Shown piece after piece: positions 8,416 through 15,375 of a stretch of DNA of 17,352 nt. Position numbers and translations under genes: made by a program. The DNA lies in assembly GCA_964494325.1 (NCBI GenBank), contig CAZBTJ010000117.1:1-17352 (forward strand). Reading direction: 5' to 3'. Origin of the DNA: JAIPFM01 sp964494325. GTDB lineage: Bacteria > Planctomycetota > Phycisphaerae > Sedimentisphaerales > Anaerobacaceae. Position 1 is the first letter of the stretch, and each line of letters starts with the position of its first letter. The notes below the pieces were generated by a model. That model was not told where the DNA came from. It saw only the letters and a list, made by a program, of their open reading frames with translations, and made no database searches.

Positions 8416-8459
8416 AGTTTAGGCTTGGGGGCAAGGATGTTTAGAGGAACAGATTAGGC

Positions 8460-9095
8460 ATGAATATGGAGCACGAGAATCTGATGACTCAAGAGACTGC
8501 GCGTCAATTTGAAGAATTGCAGGAGCTGGGGGATTGTTACGTCTCTGTGGGACAGTATGCTCAGGCACAGACCTGCTATGAAAAAACAGCTCTCTTGAGT
8601 CCTGACGAACCAGGTCCTTATGTGGGATTGGGCGTGGTGGCACTACAAAAGAATCTTCTGGATGACGCCGAAATTGCATTTCGTGTGGCATCTCGTTTGG
8701 ATTCAGATTGTTCTCAGGCGTATGCAGGGCTTGGCATGATTGCTCAGAAGCGAGGGGCTTTTGAGACAGCGTTCGATATGTACCTCAAGTGTCTGGATCG
8801 TGATACAGACAATCTAACCGCGCTCTTGGGCTTGTTTCAGTCCTCTTGCCAGATGGGTACATTTGCCAAGGTCATATATTATCTGGAGGTATTTTTGGAA
8901 ATGCACCCAGATGATGAGTCTGTTTTGTTTTCATTGGCTGCTATATATATGAAGGAAAGTCGTTTTTGGCAGTCAAAAAGGACGCTTGAAACGCTTCTTG
9001 GGCTCAATGCAGACAATAAGGATGCTGTCGATTTGCTTGAAGAAGTTGAGCGAGGGCTTCTCATACAACAAGGGGCAATCAGGGAGAAGGTGTAA
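8460..9095 (+). CDS. TPR protein of the late flagellar unit (second of two)
   Basis: The 211-residue product has five consecutive 34-residue tetratricopeptide repeats beginning near residues 14, 48, 82, 116 and 150, all in register (for example PGPYVGLGVVALQKNLLDDA, then SQAYAGLGMIAQKRGAFETA). There is no signal peptide, so it is probably a cytoplasmic scaffold or adaptor. GAGG is 12 nt upstream of the first ATG; the in-frame ATG two codons later would have longer spacing, so the upstream start is kept. It lies 44 nt after the first TPR gene and only 2 nt before the next gene, consistent with one transcript. The two TPR proteins resemble each other only as TPRs, and their function is unassigned. 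Confidence 0.85.
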   Translation: MNMEHENLMTQETARQFEELQELGDCYVSVGQYAQAQTCYEKTALLSPDEPGPYVGLGVVALQKNLLDDAEIAFRVASRLDSDCSQAYAGLGMIAQKRGAFETAFDMYLKCLDRDTDNLTALLGLFQSSCQMGTFAKVIYYLEVFLEMHPDDESVLFSLAAIYMKESRFWQSKRTLETLLGLNADNKDAVDLLEEVERGLLIQQGAIREKV

Positions 9096-9097
9096 TT

Positions 9098-9415
9098 GTG
9101 TCTGAGGAGACGGATGCGTTGGCTCTGGTGAATCGGCTTCTGTTTCTCTTGGATGACCAGATTTCCAGTGCTGAAAAAGGTTATTTTGAGTATGTCGAGC
9201 GTGTCATGGAGGAGTCTTCGGTCCTGGCCAACGAAGTGGCTCAGCTGAAAGCCTTTGAATATCCCTCTTGTCAGGGTCTGAAGGGATCTGTGATTCAAAA
9301 GTATAAGCGGCTCGAATTGATGCTGGGGGCTGCCAAAGAGATCACAAAAGATGAGTTAAAACTGGTACAAACCACAAAAAAAATGCTGGCTGTGTATCGT
9401 AGCTCCAACCGATGA
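9098..9415 (+). CDS. Small helical protein upstream of fliD, FliT/FlgN-type chaperone candidate
   Basis: This 105-residue, almost entirely alpha-helical protein starts at GTG. The start is supported by AAGG 7 nt upstream and by a stop of the previous gene only 2 nt before. Hydrophobic heptads run through LALVNRLLFLLDDQISSAEK and the C-terminal helix ELKLVQTTKKMLAVYRSS. Flagellar chaperones of the FlgN/FliT kind have this size, charge pattern and a tyrosine near the end of the last helix. Its position directly before fliD would suit FliT, the FliD chaperone. It lacks the recognisable motif of FliS. The chaperone role is inference; the gene itself is well supported by spacing and operon context. 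Confidence 0.7.
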   Translation: MSEETDALALVNRLLFLLDDQISSAEKGYFEYVERVMEESSVLANEVAQLKAFEYPSCQGLKGSVIQKYKRLELMLGAAKEITKDELKLVQTTKKMLAVYRSSNR

Positions 9416-9461
9416 CGTTTATTATAGAAATTGTCTTTGATGGATTATCACGGGGCTGATT

Positions 9462-11864
9462 ATGGCTGATATACAAATGTCCGGCATTGCGACCGGTATC
9501 GATACAAATAGCATCGTTTCACAGCTGATTACTGTTGAGGGGCGGAAGAAAGCCACCCTGCAAGTGCAGCAGATGGAGCTGGAGGCTCAGGATGCAGCTT
9601 TGAAGAAGCTAAAGACATCGTCTTCTTCATTGACAAGTGCGGCTGCAGCATTATCTGATGTGGACAATCTTGTGGCGTTTACTGTGACTTCAGGTGATAC
9701 GGATAAGGTAACACTCACCGCCACTGAAGATGCCAACCCAGGGTCTCATTCGATAGAAGTGGATCAATTGGCTACCGGCGAAACCTGGATTCAGGATGTG
9801 TCACCATTCGACTATAAGACAGATTACGTAGGAGAAGGATCATTTCTCTATTCCTACAACAATCAAGAGGTGACCATTACCACGGCTGCCAACGAAACCA
9901 CGTTGCAGGATTTTGTGAATCTAATAAACAATGGACAAAGCAATCCTGGCGTCACCGCGAGTTTACTGTATCAGGGTGGGCAATATCATTTAATGTTAAG
10001 CGGCCAGGATACTGGGGAAGACCATCGCATTTCTGTGAACTCCACCAGTACTGAGGTCTGGACTGCTGACGAAGCATTGACTCTGGACTCTGATTCTGAG
10101 AGCAATGCACTCACCTCCACAAAGATGATTGAGCTAAGCCAGTTTGGTGACAACAGCTTAGACGGTGGCGAGGTCATAGAAATTACTGGTACGGATCGTT
10201 ATGGCCATGCCATAACGCAAGTTGACCTAAGTCTTACGAGTTATACTTCGATTGATCATCTACTTCAGGAAATTGAGGACGCCTTTGGTGGCAATGTCAA
10301 GGCCAGGTTGGATAGCGGAAAAATCCTGGTTACTGATACGACGCCAGGGACCAGCAGCCTCTCTGTTTCCCTGACGTACAATGCCAATGGCTCATCTGCC
10401 ACCTTAGATGTGCCTACTCTGGCCGTGTTCAAAGAGGGAGGAGGAACATCCGCTGATTTGGCATCCTTTGGAGCAACCTCCTTTATTCGTACACAAAATG
10501 CTCAAAATTCGCGTATTAAAGTAGATGGTTATCCCACTGGTGCAGCTGTTTCTGAAGAACAGACTGCGATTGTGTCAGCCGGTACGGTGACTGGCGGAAC
10601 CTATAATTTATCATACAAGGGTCGAACTACAGCAGATATTGCCTATGATGCCAATGCGGCCACGATTCAGTCTGCACTGGAAGCATTGGACAGCGTGGTT
10701 TCTGGCGATATTACGGTGACAGCTACAACTGACATAACAGGGGGAGATCTTAAATTCACCTTTGCTGACACGCTTGGCGATGTTTCTCTGATTATGATTG
10801 ATGATTCCTCCTTGACAGGCACAGGCTCGCCCGAAGTGACTGTAGACCAATCAGTGCAGGGGGTAAATCCCTGGATTACTCGCAATAGTAATACGATCTC
10901 TGACGCAATTTCAGGTGTGAACCTTACGATCTATGAGGAGACCGAGGCAGATACACCCGTTTCAGTTTCCTTGAGTCGAAATACAGGGGCCGCAAGTTCC
11001 AAGGTTGCGGCTCTAGTTGGAGCATACAACAGCCTCTTGGCAGAACTTCAGCTGAATACCGAATATAATGATGCTACAGGTAAAATGGGGCTCTTGAGCG
11101 AAGATATGGCTGTTAGCTTGGTTAAAACTCAGATGAGAGAGGTTTTTTTTGGGATTATAGAAGGGTTTGTTGACACCACAGACAGTTACATTCAAGCCAG
11201 CGACATCGGCCTTTCCTTTGACGGTGAAGGCATGATGGAATTTGACAAATCAGTCTTTGATGATGCTCTTGAAGATGATTACAAAGCTGTTCTGGAGCTA
11301 CTTGGGGCCACGAAGAGTGGAAACAGTGATAGCGATGTTGTTACATTTTATGGGGGCAGTGATAAATACACGTCAGCAGGTGTCTTTCACGTAAAGGTCA
11401 AGGTTGAGGATCTGGGACAAGGCAATGTCATTACCGAAGCCTATATAAAAGGAGAAGATGATACGTCATGGCGGACTGCCACCTGGACAGGTATCTTGAT
11501 CACAGGTGCCAGTGAGTTTGATGACGATGGAAATCCTGAGTGGCCAGAAAATTCGATGCAGATTTCGGTCGATTTGACACAGGCAGGGGAGTATGGATAT
11601 ACCACCCCTGTGATTGTCCGTGTAAAACAGGGGGTAGCGGGTATTTTGGAGGACTTGCTCAAAGATGCCACCAGCGTGGGTGGACGTTTTGAAATCAGTG
11701 CAGACTCGCTTGAGGCCAAGATAACGCGTATGAAAGACCGAATCACTGATGAAGAAGATCGTTTGAAAACTTTGCAGACTCGATTGACTGCAAAATACAG
11801 TCGCCTTGAGGCCACTATCGCAGGGCTTCAGCAGCAACTTAATGTAGTAAATGCCTACTTCTAG
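9462..11864 (+). CDS. fliD: Flagellar filament cap protein FliD (HAP2), with an inserted extra domain
   Basis: FliD caps the growing filament and guides flagellin folding. The N-terminus (MSGIATGIDTNSIVSQLITVE) and the C-terminal coiled coil (about residues 740-800, ITRMKDRITDEEDRLKTLQTR to VVNAYF) are typical. At 800 residues it is much longer than E. coli FliD (468). The usual middle motif reads NAQNSRIKVDGYP at about 346-358, then breaks and resumes as WITRNSNTISDAISGVNL at about 471. Between them lie some 105 residues of beta-rich sequence (GGTYNLSYKGRTTADIAYDA, IQSALEALDSV, GDLKFTFADTLGD). A further long surface region lies at about 600-720. There is no Sec signal. It ends the flagellar cluster; no fliS follows. 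Confidence 0.93.
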   Translation: MADIQMSGIATGIDTNSIVSQLITVEGRKKATLQVQQMELEAQDAALKKLKTSSSSLTSAAAALSDVDNLVAFTVTSGDTDKVTLTATEDANPGSHSIEVDQLATGETWIQDVSPFDYKTDYVGEGSFLYSYNNQEVTITTAANETTLQDFVNLINNGQSNPGVTASLLYQGGQYHLMLSGQDTGEDHRISVNSTSTEVWTADEALTLDSDSESNALTSTKMIELSQFGDNSLDGGEVIEITGTDRYGHAITQVDLSLTSYTSIDHLLQEIEDAFGGNVKARLDSGKILVTDTTPGTSSLSVSLTYNANGSSATLDVPTLAVFKEGGGTSADLASFGATSFIRTQNAQNSRIKVDGYPTGAAVSEEQTAIVSAGTVTGGTYNLSYKGRTTADIAYDANAATIQSALEALDSVVSGDITVTATTDITGGDLKFTFADTLGDVSLIMIDDSSLTGTGSPEVTVDQSVQGVNPWITRNSNTISDAISGVNLTIYEETEADTPVSVSLSRNTGAASSKVAALVGAYNSLLAELQLNTEYNDATGKMGLLSEDMAVSLVKTQMREVFFGIIEGFVDTTDSYIQASDIGLSFDGEGMMEFDKSVFDDALEDDYKAVLELLGATKSGNSDSDVVTFYGGSDKYTSAGVFHVKVKVEDLGQGNVITEAYIKGEDDTSWRTATWTGILITGASEFDDDGNPEWPENSMQISVDLTQAGEYGYTTPVIVRVKQGVAGILEDLLKDATSVGGRFEISADSLEAKITRMKDRITDEEDRLKTLQTRLTAKYSRLEATIAGLQQQLNVVNAYF

Positions 11865-12114
11865 CCAAATTTATCGGGCTTCCCAGTGCCCAATGATTTC
11901 ATAAGGCGACTCATCGCAGCCATGGTGCTTGTTGTTGAATTGGAGCTGCATTATCCCACCCCTATCGCCGTTTTCATTATCGGACATTTTTCGCAATCTA
12001 CCTTTTTACAAAAGTATTCCATTATTGCATGAAATAATGGCCATGCTTTAGGCTCACCTCGAGTTGAAAAGTGACGATACGAGCATAAAGGTTTCCTGGT
12101 CAGGAGTTGCGATT
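11865..12114. other. Intergenic region after fliD; no clear terminator
   Basis: This 250-nt gap separates fliD from the next gene. I see only short weak stems (for example GGGC/GCCC near 11877-11892) with no U-tract, so I cannot place a terminator for the flagellar unit. The only strong element is the inverted repeat at 12019-12040, listed separately. No coding frame with a ribosome site was found before 12115. Confidence 0.5.
12019..12040. repeat. Perfect 8-bp inverted repeat CCATTATT/AATAATGG
   Basis: CCATTATT at 12019-12026 and AATAATGG at 12033-12040 are perfect inverted arms around a 6-nt loop (GCATGA). No T-run follows on either strand, so an intrinsic terminator is unlikely. It lies 75 nt upstream of the start of the small secreted-protein gene and could be an operator. 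I could not place a convincing promoter beside it. Confidence 0.5.
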
Positions 12115-12507
12115 ATGATGAATGCAAAGTTTAAGAAAGTGATAGTGATACTCGGGTGTGCTGTTCTTATCTGGGCACTCACTGGGGCTCAGGGTGCTAG
12201 AGGCAAAACGTATGAGATTCACCCTCAGATTCCAGAATCCTTATTTAAAAGTGATTCAGTCAAGGCATTGGAAGCCTATGAGCGTATGGTCGATCGTGTT
12301 TTGGCCATAAACAGCCGGCAGCTCGACACAATGGAACTCAACATCAATTCAGCGTCAACTCAGCTAAACCGAGTGGAGATGAAGCTGGATATGCTGCTGA
12401 ATCGAACGCAATTAATTGAAAATGCACTTGGTATTTCCGGTCAAAATTCAGAAAAGAGCCACCAAAAACCTTTTGTGGGGGATCCCAACACATCAAATAA
12501 GTCCTGA
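12115..12507 (+). CDS. Small secreted or membrane-anchored coiled-coil protein, function unknown
   Basis: The 130-residue product begins with a basic N-terminus (NAKFKK) and a hydrophobic stretch (VIVILGCAVLIWALTGAQG). That stretch is either a Sec signal peptide, cleaved near AQG/ARG, or a single membrane anchor. The cysteine within it (LGC) resembles a lipobox, but the hydrophobic part before it is short. The mature part has an amphipathic helix with spaced leucines, about residues 65-105 (MELNINSASTQLNRVEMKLD), likely a coiled coil, and a polar tail. ATG 12115 is chosen because AGGAG lies 8 nt before it. The frame is open further upstream to a TTG at 12064, which has no ribosome site. It follows fliD by 250 nt on the same strand, so a flagellar role is possible but unproved. 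Confidence 0.7.
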   Translation: MMNAKFKKVIVILGCAVLIWALTGAQGARGKTYEIHPQIPESLFKSDSVKALEAYERMVDRVLAINSRQLDTMELNINSASTQLNRVEMKLDMLLNRTQLIENALGISGQNSEKSHQKPFVGDPNTSNKS

Positions 12508-12575
12508 TGTTCCGCAATAAATCAAGGAGAGAGATTGGGTGATTTCGGGGGATCACCTCAAATAGTGGATCATGG

Positions 12576-12857
12576 TTGGCAATAGACAGCTTAATTGCAA
12601 ATAGCGAAGACGTATTTCGCTTGATAGACTCAGGCGAAACAGAATCTCTGTCAGAATTTGGCCATGACAGGATTGTTGAGGGTAAGATTTCGCTATTTGG
12701 TGTACAGCGACACATATCAATATTGGAAAACGTGGCTGTTGAGGCAATTATGCTACTCCTAATATTGCCTTGGATACAGGACAATTCTGAACGTTTGCTT
12801 CGAAAATGGCCCGCTCGGCGCATGCTAGAATGCTTTTGGGGCGTGCTTGGCACGTAG
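12576..12857 (+). CDS. Doubtful 93-residue ORF, possibly a decayed gene
   Basis: The frame runs 93 codons from a TTG with no ribosome site directly before it. The sequence contains an acidic helix-like part (SLIANSEDVFRLIDSGETES) and a basic C-terminus (LLRKWPARRML). About 50 nt upstream there is a good GGAGA at 12526-12530 placed 8 nt before a GTG at 12539, but that reading frame stops after eight codons. A hairpin GGTGAT/ATCACC (12538-12543 and 12552-12557) lies over this start. A frameshift near 12560 would join the GTG start to the long frame, so this may be a pseudogene. I recognise no family. An antisense frame covers the same place. Confidence 0.22.
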   Translation: MAIDSLIANSEDVFRLIDSGETESLSEFGHDRIVEGKISLFGVQRHISILENVAVEAIMLLLILPWIQDNSERLLRKWPARRMLECFWGVLGT

Positions 12858-12867
12858 CTCAGGAAGG

Positions 12868-13068
12868 TCACGCAAATGTGTTTCCCTCTTCGTCCACATG
12901 AAGGGAAGACTTCGAGTTTTTTATAATCTGTGTTGCGTGAGGCATGTTATCCAGACTTGGTACGCTATATAGATGTTTGCATTGGACACACCGAATACGC
13001 CTGTCTGCCGCTTGTTCATCCAGATATACTGTACATCCACATCCTGGGCACTGACTTCTAATTTGCAT
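12868..13068 (-). CDS. Small zinc-ribbon protein
   Basis: The 66-residue product has two CxxC pairs: CPGC at residues 7-10 and CVQC at 27-30. The spacing and the filler (a D-E-Q-A-A-D-R-R-I-R-C pattern, followed by LYSVPS) fit the zinc-ribbon fold seen at the N-terminus of many planctomycete and deltaproteobacterial proteins, of the MJ0042 kind. After the ribbon only about 30 polar residues remain, so no second domain is attached. ATG 13068 is chosen because AGGGA lies 8 nt before it. An in-frame ATG at 13077 and a TTG at 13092 would add residues without similarity. It faces the doubtful ORF on the plus strand tail to tail. Zinc binding is expected from the cysteines; the role is unknown. Confidence 0.65.
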   Translation of the reverse strand: MQIRSQCPGCGCTVYLDEQAADRRIRCVQCKHLYSVPSLDNMPHATQIIKNSKSSLHVDEEGNTFA

Positions 13069-13116
13069 ACAAAACATCCCTAGATCGTGCAAAAAAACTT
13101 TTCAAAATACATGCTT

Positions 13117-13145
13117 ATCATAGCCTAATAACTCACACTTGTCCA
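13117..13145 (-). promoter_or_regulatory. Candidate housekeeping promoter for the zinc-ribbon gene
   Basis: On the minus strand TGGACA (13145-13140), a 17-nt spacer and TATGAT (13122-13117) make a good sigma-70-type promoter, one mismatch in each box. The expected start near 13110 lies about 40 nt before ATG 13068. The prediction is from consensus match and position only. Confidence 0.45.
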
Positions 13146-13275
13146 ATAATAGAGACCCTGGTGGTTTCGAGATTGGTCTCGCAAATATTAATGAAATATG
13201 GGTTGGTTTTGAAGCAGTGGTGCACTTGAACAGGTCATTTCAATTTGTTACCCTAATTGAAAATGGGGTGGTGAA
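13146..13275. other. Intergenic sequence with alternative small hairpins
   Basis: GAGACC at 13152-13157 is complementary to GGTCTC at 13175-13180. The second arm also takes part in a tighter hairpin CGAGA-TTGG-TCTCG at 13168-13181, so the two pairings exclude each other. No U-tract follows. I see no RNA family or coding frame here and no convincing plus-strand promoter. Confidence 0.3.
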
Positions 13276-13464
13276 ATGAGAAAGAAAATAATCTGTAAAG
13301 TGATTCAGAGCAGGCTGCTAAACAGCTCCAAAGGGTACGTTGATGCACAAGGGACGTGCAGCAAGAAAGAAGAAAAATCATCTAACGCGTGCGCCAGTCG
13401 GTTTGGGAGTCCGTATCAAGTCATAAGAAGTCTAGATTCATGCCAGCTGGATTCTTATGCATAA
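13276..13464 (+). CDS. Doubtful 62-residue basic ORF
   Basis: The frame starts at ATG preceded by a purine-rich GGGGTGGTGAA that could act as a ribosome site. It encodes a lysine- and serine-rich peptide (MRKKIICKVIQSRLLNSSKG at its start) with several cysteines. There is no signal peptide, no repeats and no family I recognise. The surrounding 500 nt contain no other plus-strand gene. It may be chance; it is listed because of the ribosome-site match and because the gap would otherwise be empty. Confidence 0.2.
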   Translation: MRKKIICKVIQSRLLNSSKGYVDAQGTCSKKEEKSSNACASRFGSPYQVIRSLDSCQLDSYA

Positions 13465-13554
13465 ACTATCAGAAAAGTTGGAACAAAGTCTGTGCATGAC
13501 TGTCCAAAGCATTAGAAACAAGACGCAGTTTTAAATCTATCCTCCTTCAGAAAC

Positions 13555-13589
13555 GGTGACGATGAGCCGGGCAATGGCCCATCGCCACC
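13555..13589 (-). terminator. Strong hairpin after the propeller gene, probable terminator
   Basis: Arms GGTGACGATG (13555-13564) and CATCGCCACC (13580-13589) pair over ten positions with one A-C mismatch. An inner GCC/GGC stem encloses a 7-nt loop. It begins 24 nt beyond the stop of the minus-strand gene at 13614, the right place for its terminator. The following U-tract on the minus strand is weak (GTTTCTG); on the plus strand ATTTTCTTT follows, so it might work in both directions. Confidence 0.5.
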
Positions 13590-13613
13590 ATTTTCTTTGG
13601 GTACTTTTCTCGG

Positions 13614-14984
13614 TTATTTCGGTGTGGAAGTGGCCACAGACCGCGTTAGCCACTCATCGCAAAACAAAGTCAAATCTGCCCAATAAGGAAATGAAACATC
13701 CGGGGTGTCTGGCGAACCACTTTGCCTCAACTGAGCCAACCATGAGAAGTCTTGAAAATCTATGCGAGAATCCGCATTGATGTCAGATGAAGAGGGGCAC
13801 CGGCCAGAACAATAGTGGATATCGGTGTTGTTAATCTCTGGCTGGGATGATTCCCATGCAAGCACGAAAATACCGTTTGAAGTCATCACCAAAGAGGGGG
13901 TTCGTTGATCCCCAATACGATTATTAATCATGCACTCCTCCGGTCCACATACTAAGCCATTGACATCGATAAAGCGGGTCATCACTTCCCAACCCTGTTC
14001 GGAAGCCAGATGATTGCTTTCCCAGGCCACCAAAGCGCAGAGAGGGGTGGTTAGGGCAACAACGGGGTTTTGTTGGGCCCCTAGAGTTGAAACGTTCAAT
14101 TGATAATCAGGGCAAAGCGCCACGCTGTTCGCATCAAAAAAACGCACATGAATGTCATCCTTAGCCCCACTATTGGGATCTCCGTCCCAGACCACGACAA
14201 ATTCGCCAGAATCATTGGTTGATACCTTCGGAAAGGTTAACGTTTTAAAAGAGGTTTCGTTCACTTGAAAGGAATCGCTCAAAGGGCCTCCGTTCAGGTC
14301 AAAAGTCCTGGCCCATACACTGTCGTTTGTCCGGTCATTTAACCAGGTTAAAATAAACTGATCTGGCCCCTTTGCTGAAACGTCGGCATGACGGGCAGCA
14401 TATGATTGATCCGTTGCAAGTACCTCATCATAGACAGCCAGGCCATTGGGATCAAATATTCGAAGGCAGACAGCTTTCTTATTGCGATTGGGATACGTGT
14501 GCGACTCCCAGGAAATCACATAGCCAGCTGAAGGCAATGCCGCAATTTGTGGCAATCGCTGAATACCGTCTGTTATTGTGTTCACCAAGATATCCCCTGT
14601 TAGAGGCATGCCATTGCAGTCAAAAAGTCGAAAAAGGATGTTTTCATTATCCAGCTCTTTCCAAGGACCTCGCCAGCAAACAGCAAAGCTTCCATCAACC
14701 GAGACTGCCACATCAGGCTGAGTTTGGTTACCTTGACTTTCTTGATTCAGTTGGATTTCTTTGCGTGCTTCAGCCTGGGAAAGATTAAGGATTGTTCCAA
14801 AAATGCCCCCCGAAGAGGCGTCCTGATTGTAACTGTTCCAGACGGCAATGCACGAGTTCATGTTGGTTGACATTGAAACCTGCTTCTGATCATATGAACG
14901 GGTGCTGTGAAGTAAGTTATCATTCGCGTAAGCGATACTGGTGGCCAAAAGCAAACAGAGCACGATATTGGTTAGCCTTAACAT
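13614..14984 (-). CDS. Secreted seven-repeat (probable beta-propeller) protein with dockerin-like C-terminus
   Basis: The 456-residue product has a Sec signal peptide (residues 1-20, ending AYA before NDN). The body has seven repeats of about 55 residues marked by a hydrophobic strand ending in tryptophan, at W49, W104, W159, W214, W266, W321 and W377. Five of them also carry R-x-F/I-D-x-N-G/S motifs at about 119, 175, 226, 281 and 337. Such spacing suggests a seven-bladed propeller. The tail from residue 401 has a calcium-loop pattern DINADSRIDFQD (D1, N3, D5, D9, D12), as in dockerin type I, and a second helix FPYWADLTLFCDEWL whose loop is degenerate. AAGGAG lies about 6 nt before the ATG. 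Ligand and catalytic residues cannot be named; exported carbohydrate binding or cell-surface attachment is inference. Confidence 0.88.
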   Translation of the reverse strand: MLRLTNIVLCLLLATSIAYANDNLLHSTRSYDQKQVSMSTNMNSCIAVWNSYNQDASSGGIFGTILNLSQAEARKEIQLNQESQGNQTQPDVAVSVDGSFAVCWRGPWKELDNENILFRLFDCNGMPLTGDILVNTITDGIQRLPQIAALPSAGYVISWESHTYPNRNKKAVCLRIFDPNGLAVYDEVLATDQSYAARHADVSAKGPDQFILTWLNDRTNDSVWARTFDLNGGPLSDSFQVNETSFKTLTFPKVSTNDSGEFVVVWDGDPNSGAKDDIHVRFFDANSVALCPDYQLNVSTLGAQQNPVVALTTPLCALVAWESNHLASEQGWEVMTRFIDVNGLVCGPEECMINNRIGDQRTPSLVMTSNGIFVLAWESSQPEINNTDIHYCSGRCPSSSDINADSRIDFQDFSWLAQLRQSGSPDTPDVSFPYWADLTLFCDEWLTRSVATSTPK

Positions 14985-15112
14985 AGACTCTCCTTTCAGA
15001 AAAGTTTATTGTTGCGTAAAAAAACAGACATTGACCGCAGAATGAGAAATGCTAGGTATCTTCCAACTTCTCAAGCGGTTTCATGCAAGCAGGCCTTCTC
15101 GCCACTAGACAG

Positions 15113-15141
15113 ACTATAACCTACCAAGTATCGCATGTAAA
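15113..15141 (-). promoter_or_regulatory. Promoter of the propeller gene
   Basis: On the minus strand TTTACA (15141-15136), a 17-nt spacer and TATAGT (15118-15113) match the housekeeping consensus with one mismatch in each box. The expected start near 15106 gives a leader of about 120 nt before ATG 14984. It diverges from the rRNA promoters to the right. Confidence 0.6.
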
Positions 15142-15169
15142 GATAATAAATGAAAAACATAGCCGGTTT

Positions 15170-15196
15170 ATCCTGTATGTGGCGACAGGATTTTTT
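15170..15196 (+). terminator. Intrinsic terminator-like hairpin upstream of the rRNA promoters
   Basis: ATCCTGT (15170-15176) and ACAGGAT (15185-15191) form a perfect 7-bp stem with an 8-nt loop, followed directly by a T6 run (15191-15196), the plus-strand terminator pattern. No plus-strand gene ends nearby: the nearest gene to the left is divergent. It may insulate the rRNA unit from stray transcription. Its 3' arm overlaps GGATTT (15188-15193), which can instead pair with AAATCC (15215-15220) around an inner GCGGT/ACCGC stem, so two folds compete. Confidence 0.5.
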
Positions 15197-15258
15197 GCGG
15201 TATGCCTAACCGCGAAATCCGTCCTCGAAAGTTTTTTGATTTAAATTTCAAAAAGGTG

Positions 15259-15287
15259 TTGACGGTGCGGTGATAGGTCACTATTAT
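15259..15287 (+). promoter_or_regulatory. rRNA/tRNA unit promoter P1
   Basis: TTGACG (15259-15264), a 17-nt spacer and TATTAT (15282-15287) match the sigma-70 consensus closely. Just upstream lies an A/T-rich inverted repeat TTTTTGA/TCAAAAA (15233-15254) in the position of an UP element, typical of strong stable-RNA promoters. Expected start is near 15294. Confidence 0.75.
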
Positions 15288-15375
15288 CCTGATCCTGATT
15301 CGAACGGTACAGCAGCCACGAAACAGGGGCCAAAAATTGAAAATTTAAAAAGTTCAAAAATTTTAAATAATTGAT

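Noticed and set aside
9098..9415. Identification as FliS
   Set aside because: The product lacks the FliS pattern around the conserved Tyr/Leu-rich helix and is shorter; FliT/FlgN-like is nearer, and even that is only tentative.
12538..12557. GGTGAT/ATCACC hairpin as terminator of the small secreted-protein gene
   Set aside because: No T-run follows on the plus strand; the following bases are TCAAATAG.
12344..12871. 175-codon minus-strand frame
   Set aside because: It overlaps the end of the well-supported secreted-protein gene antisense, starts at GTG without a well-placed ribosome site, and its product shows no domain, signal or repeat.
13556..13780. 74-codon plus-strand frame
   Set aside because: It covers the terminator hairpin and the antisense of the dockerin-like tail; no ribosome site is seen.
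14372..14788. 138-codon plus-strand frame
   Set aside because: It is antisense to the propeller gene, which has a signal peptide, regular repeats and a strong ribosome site.
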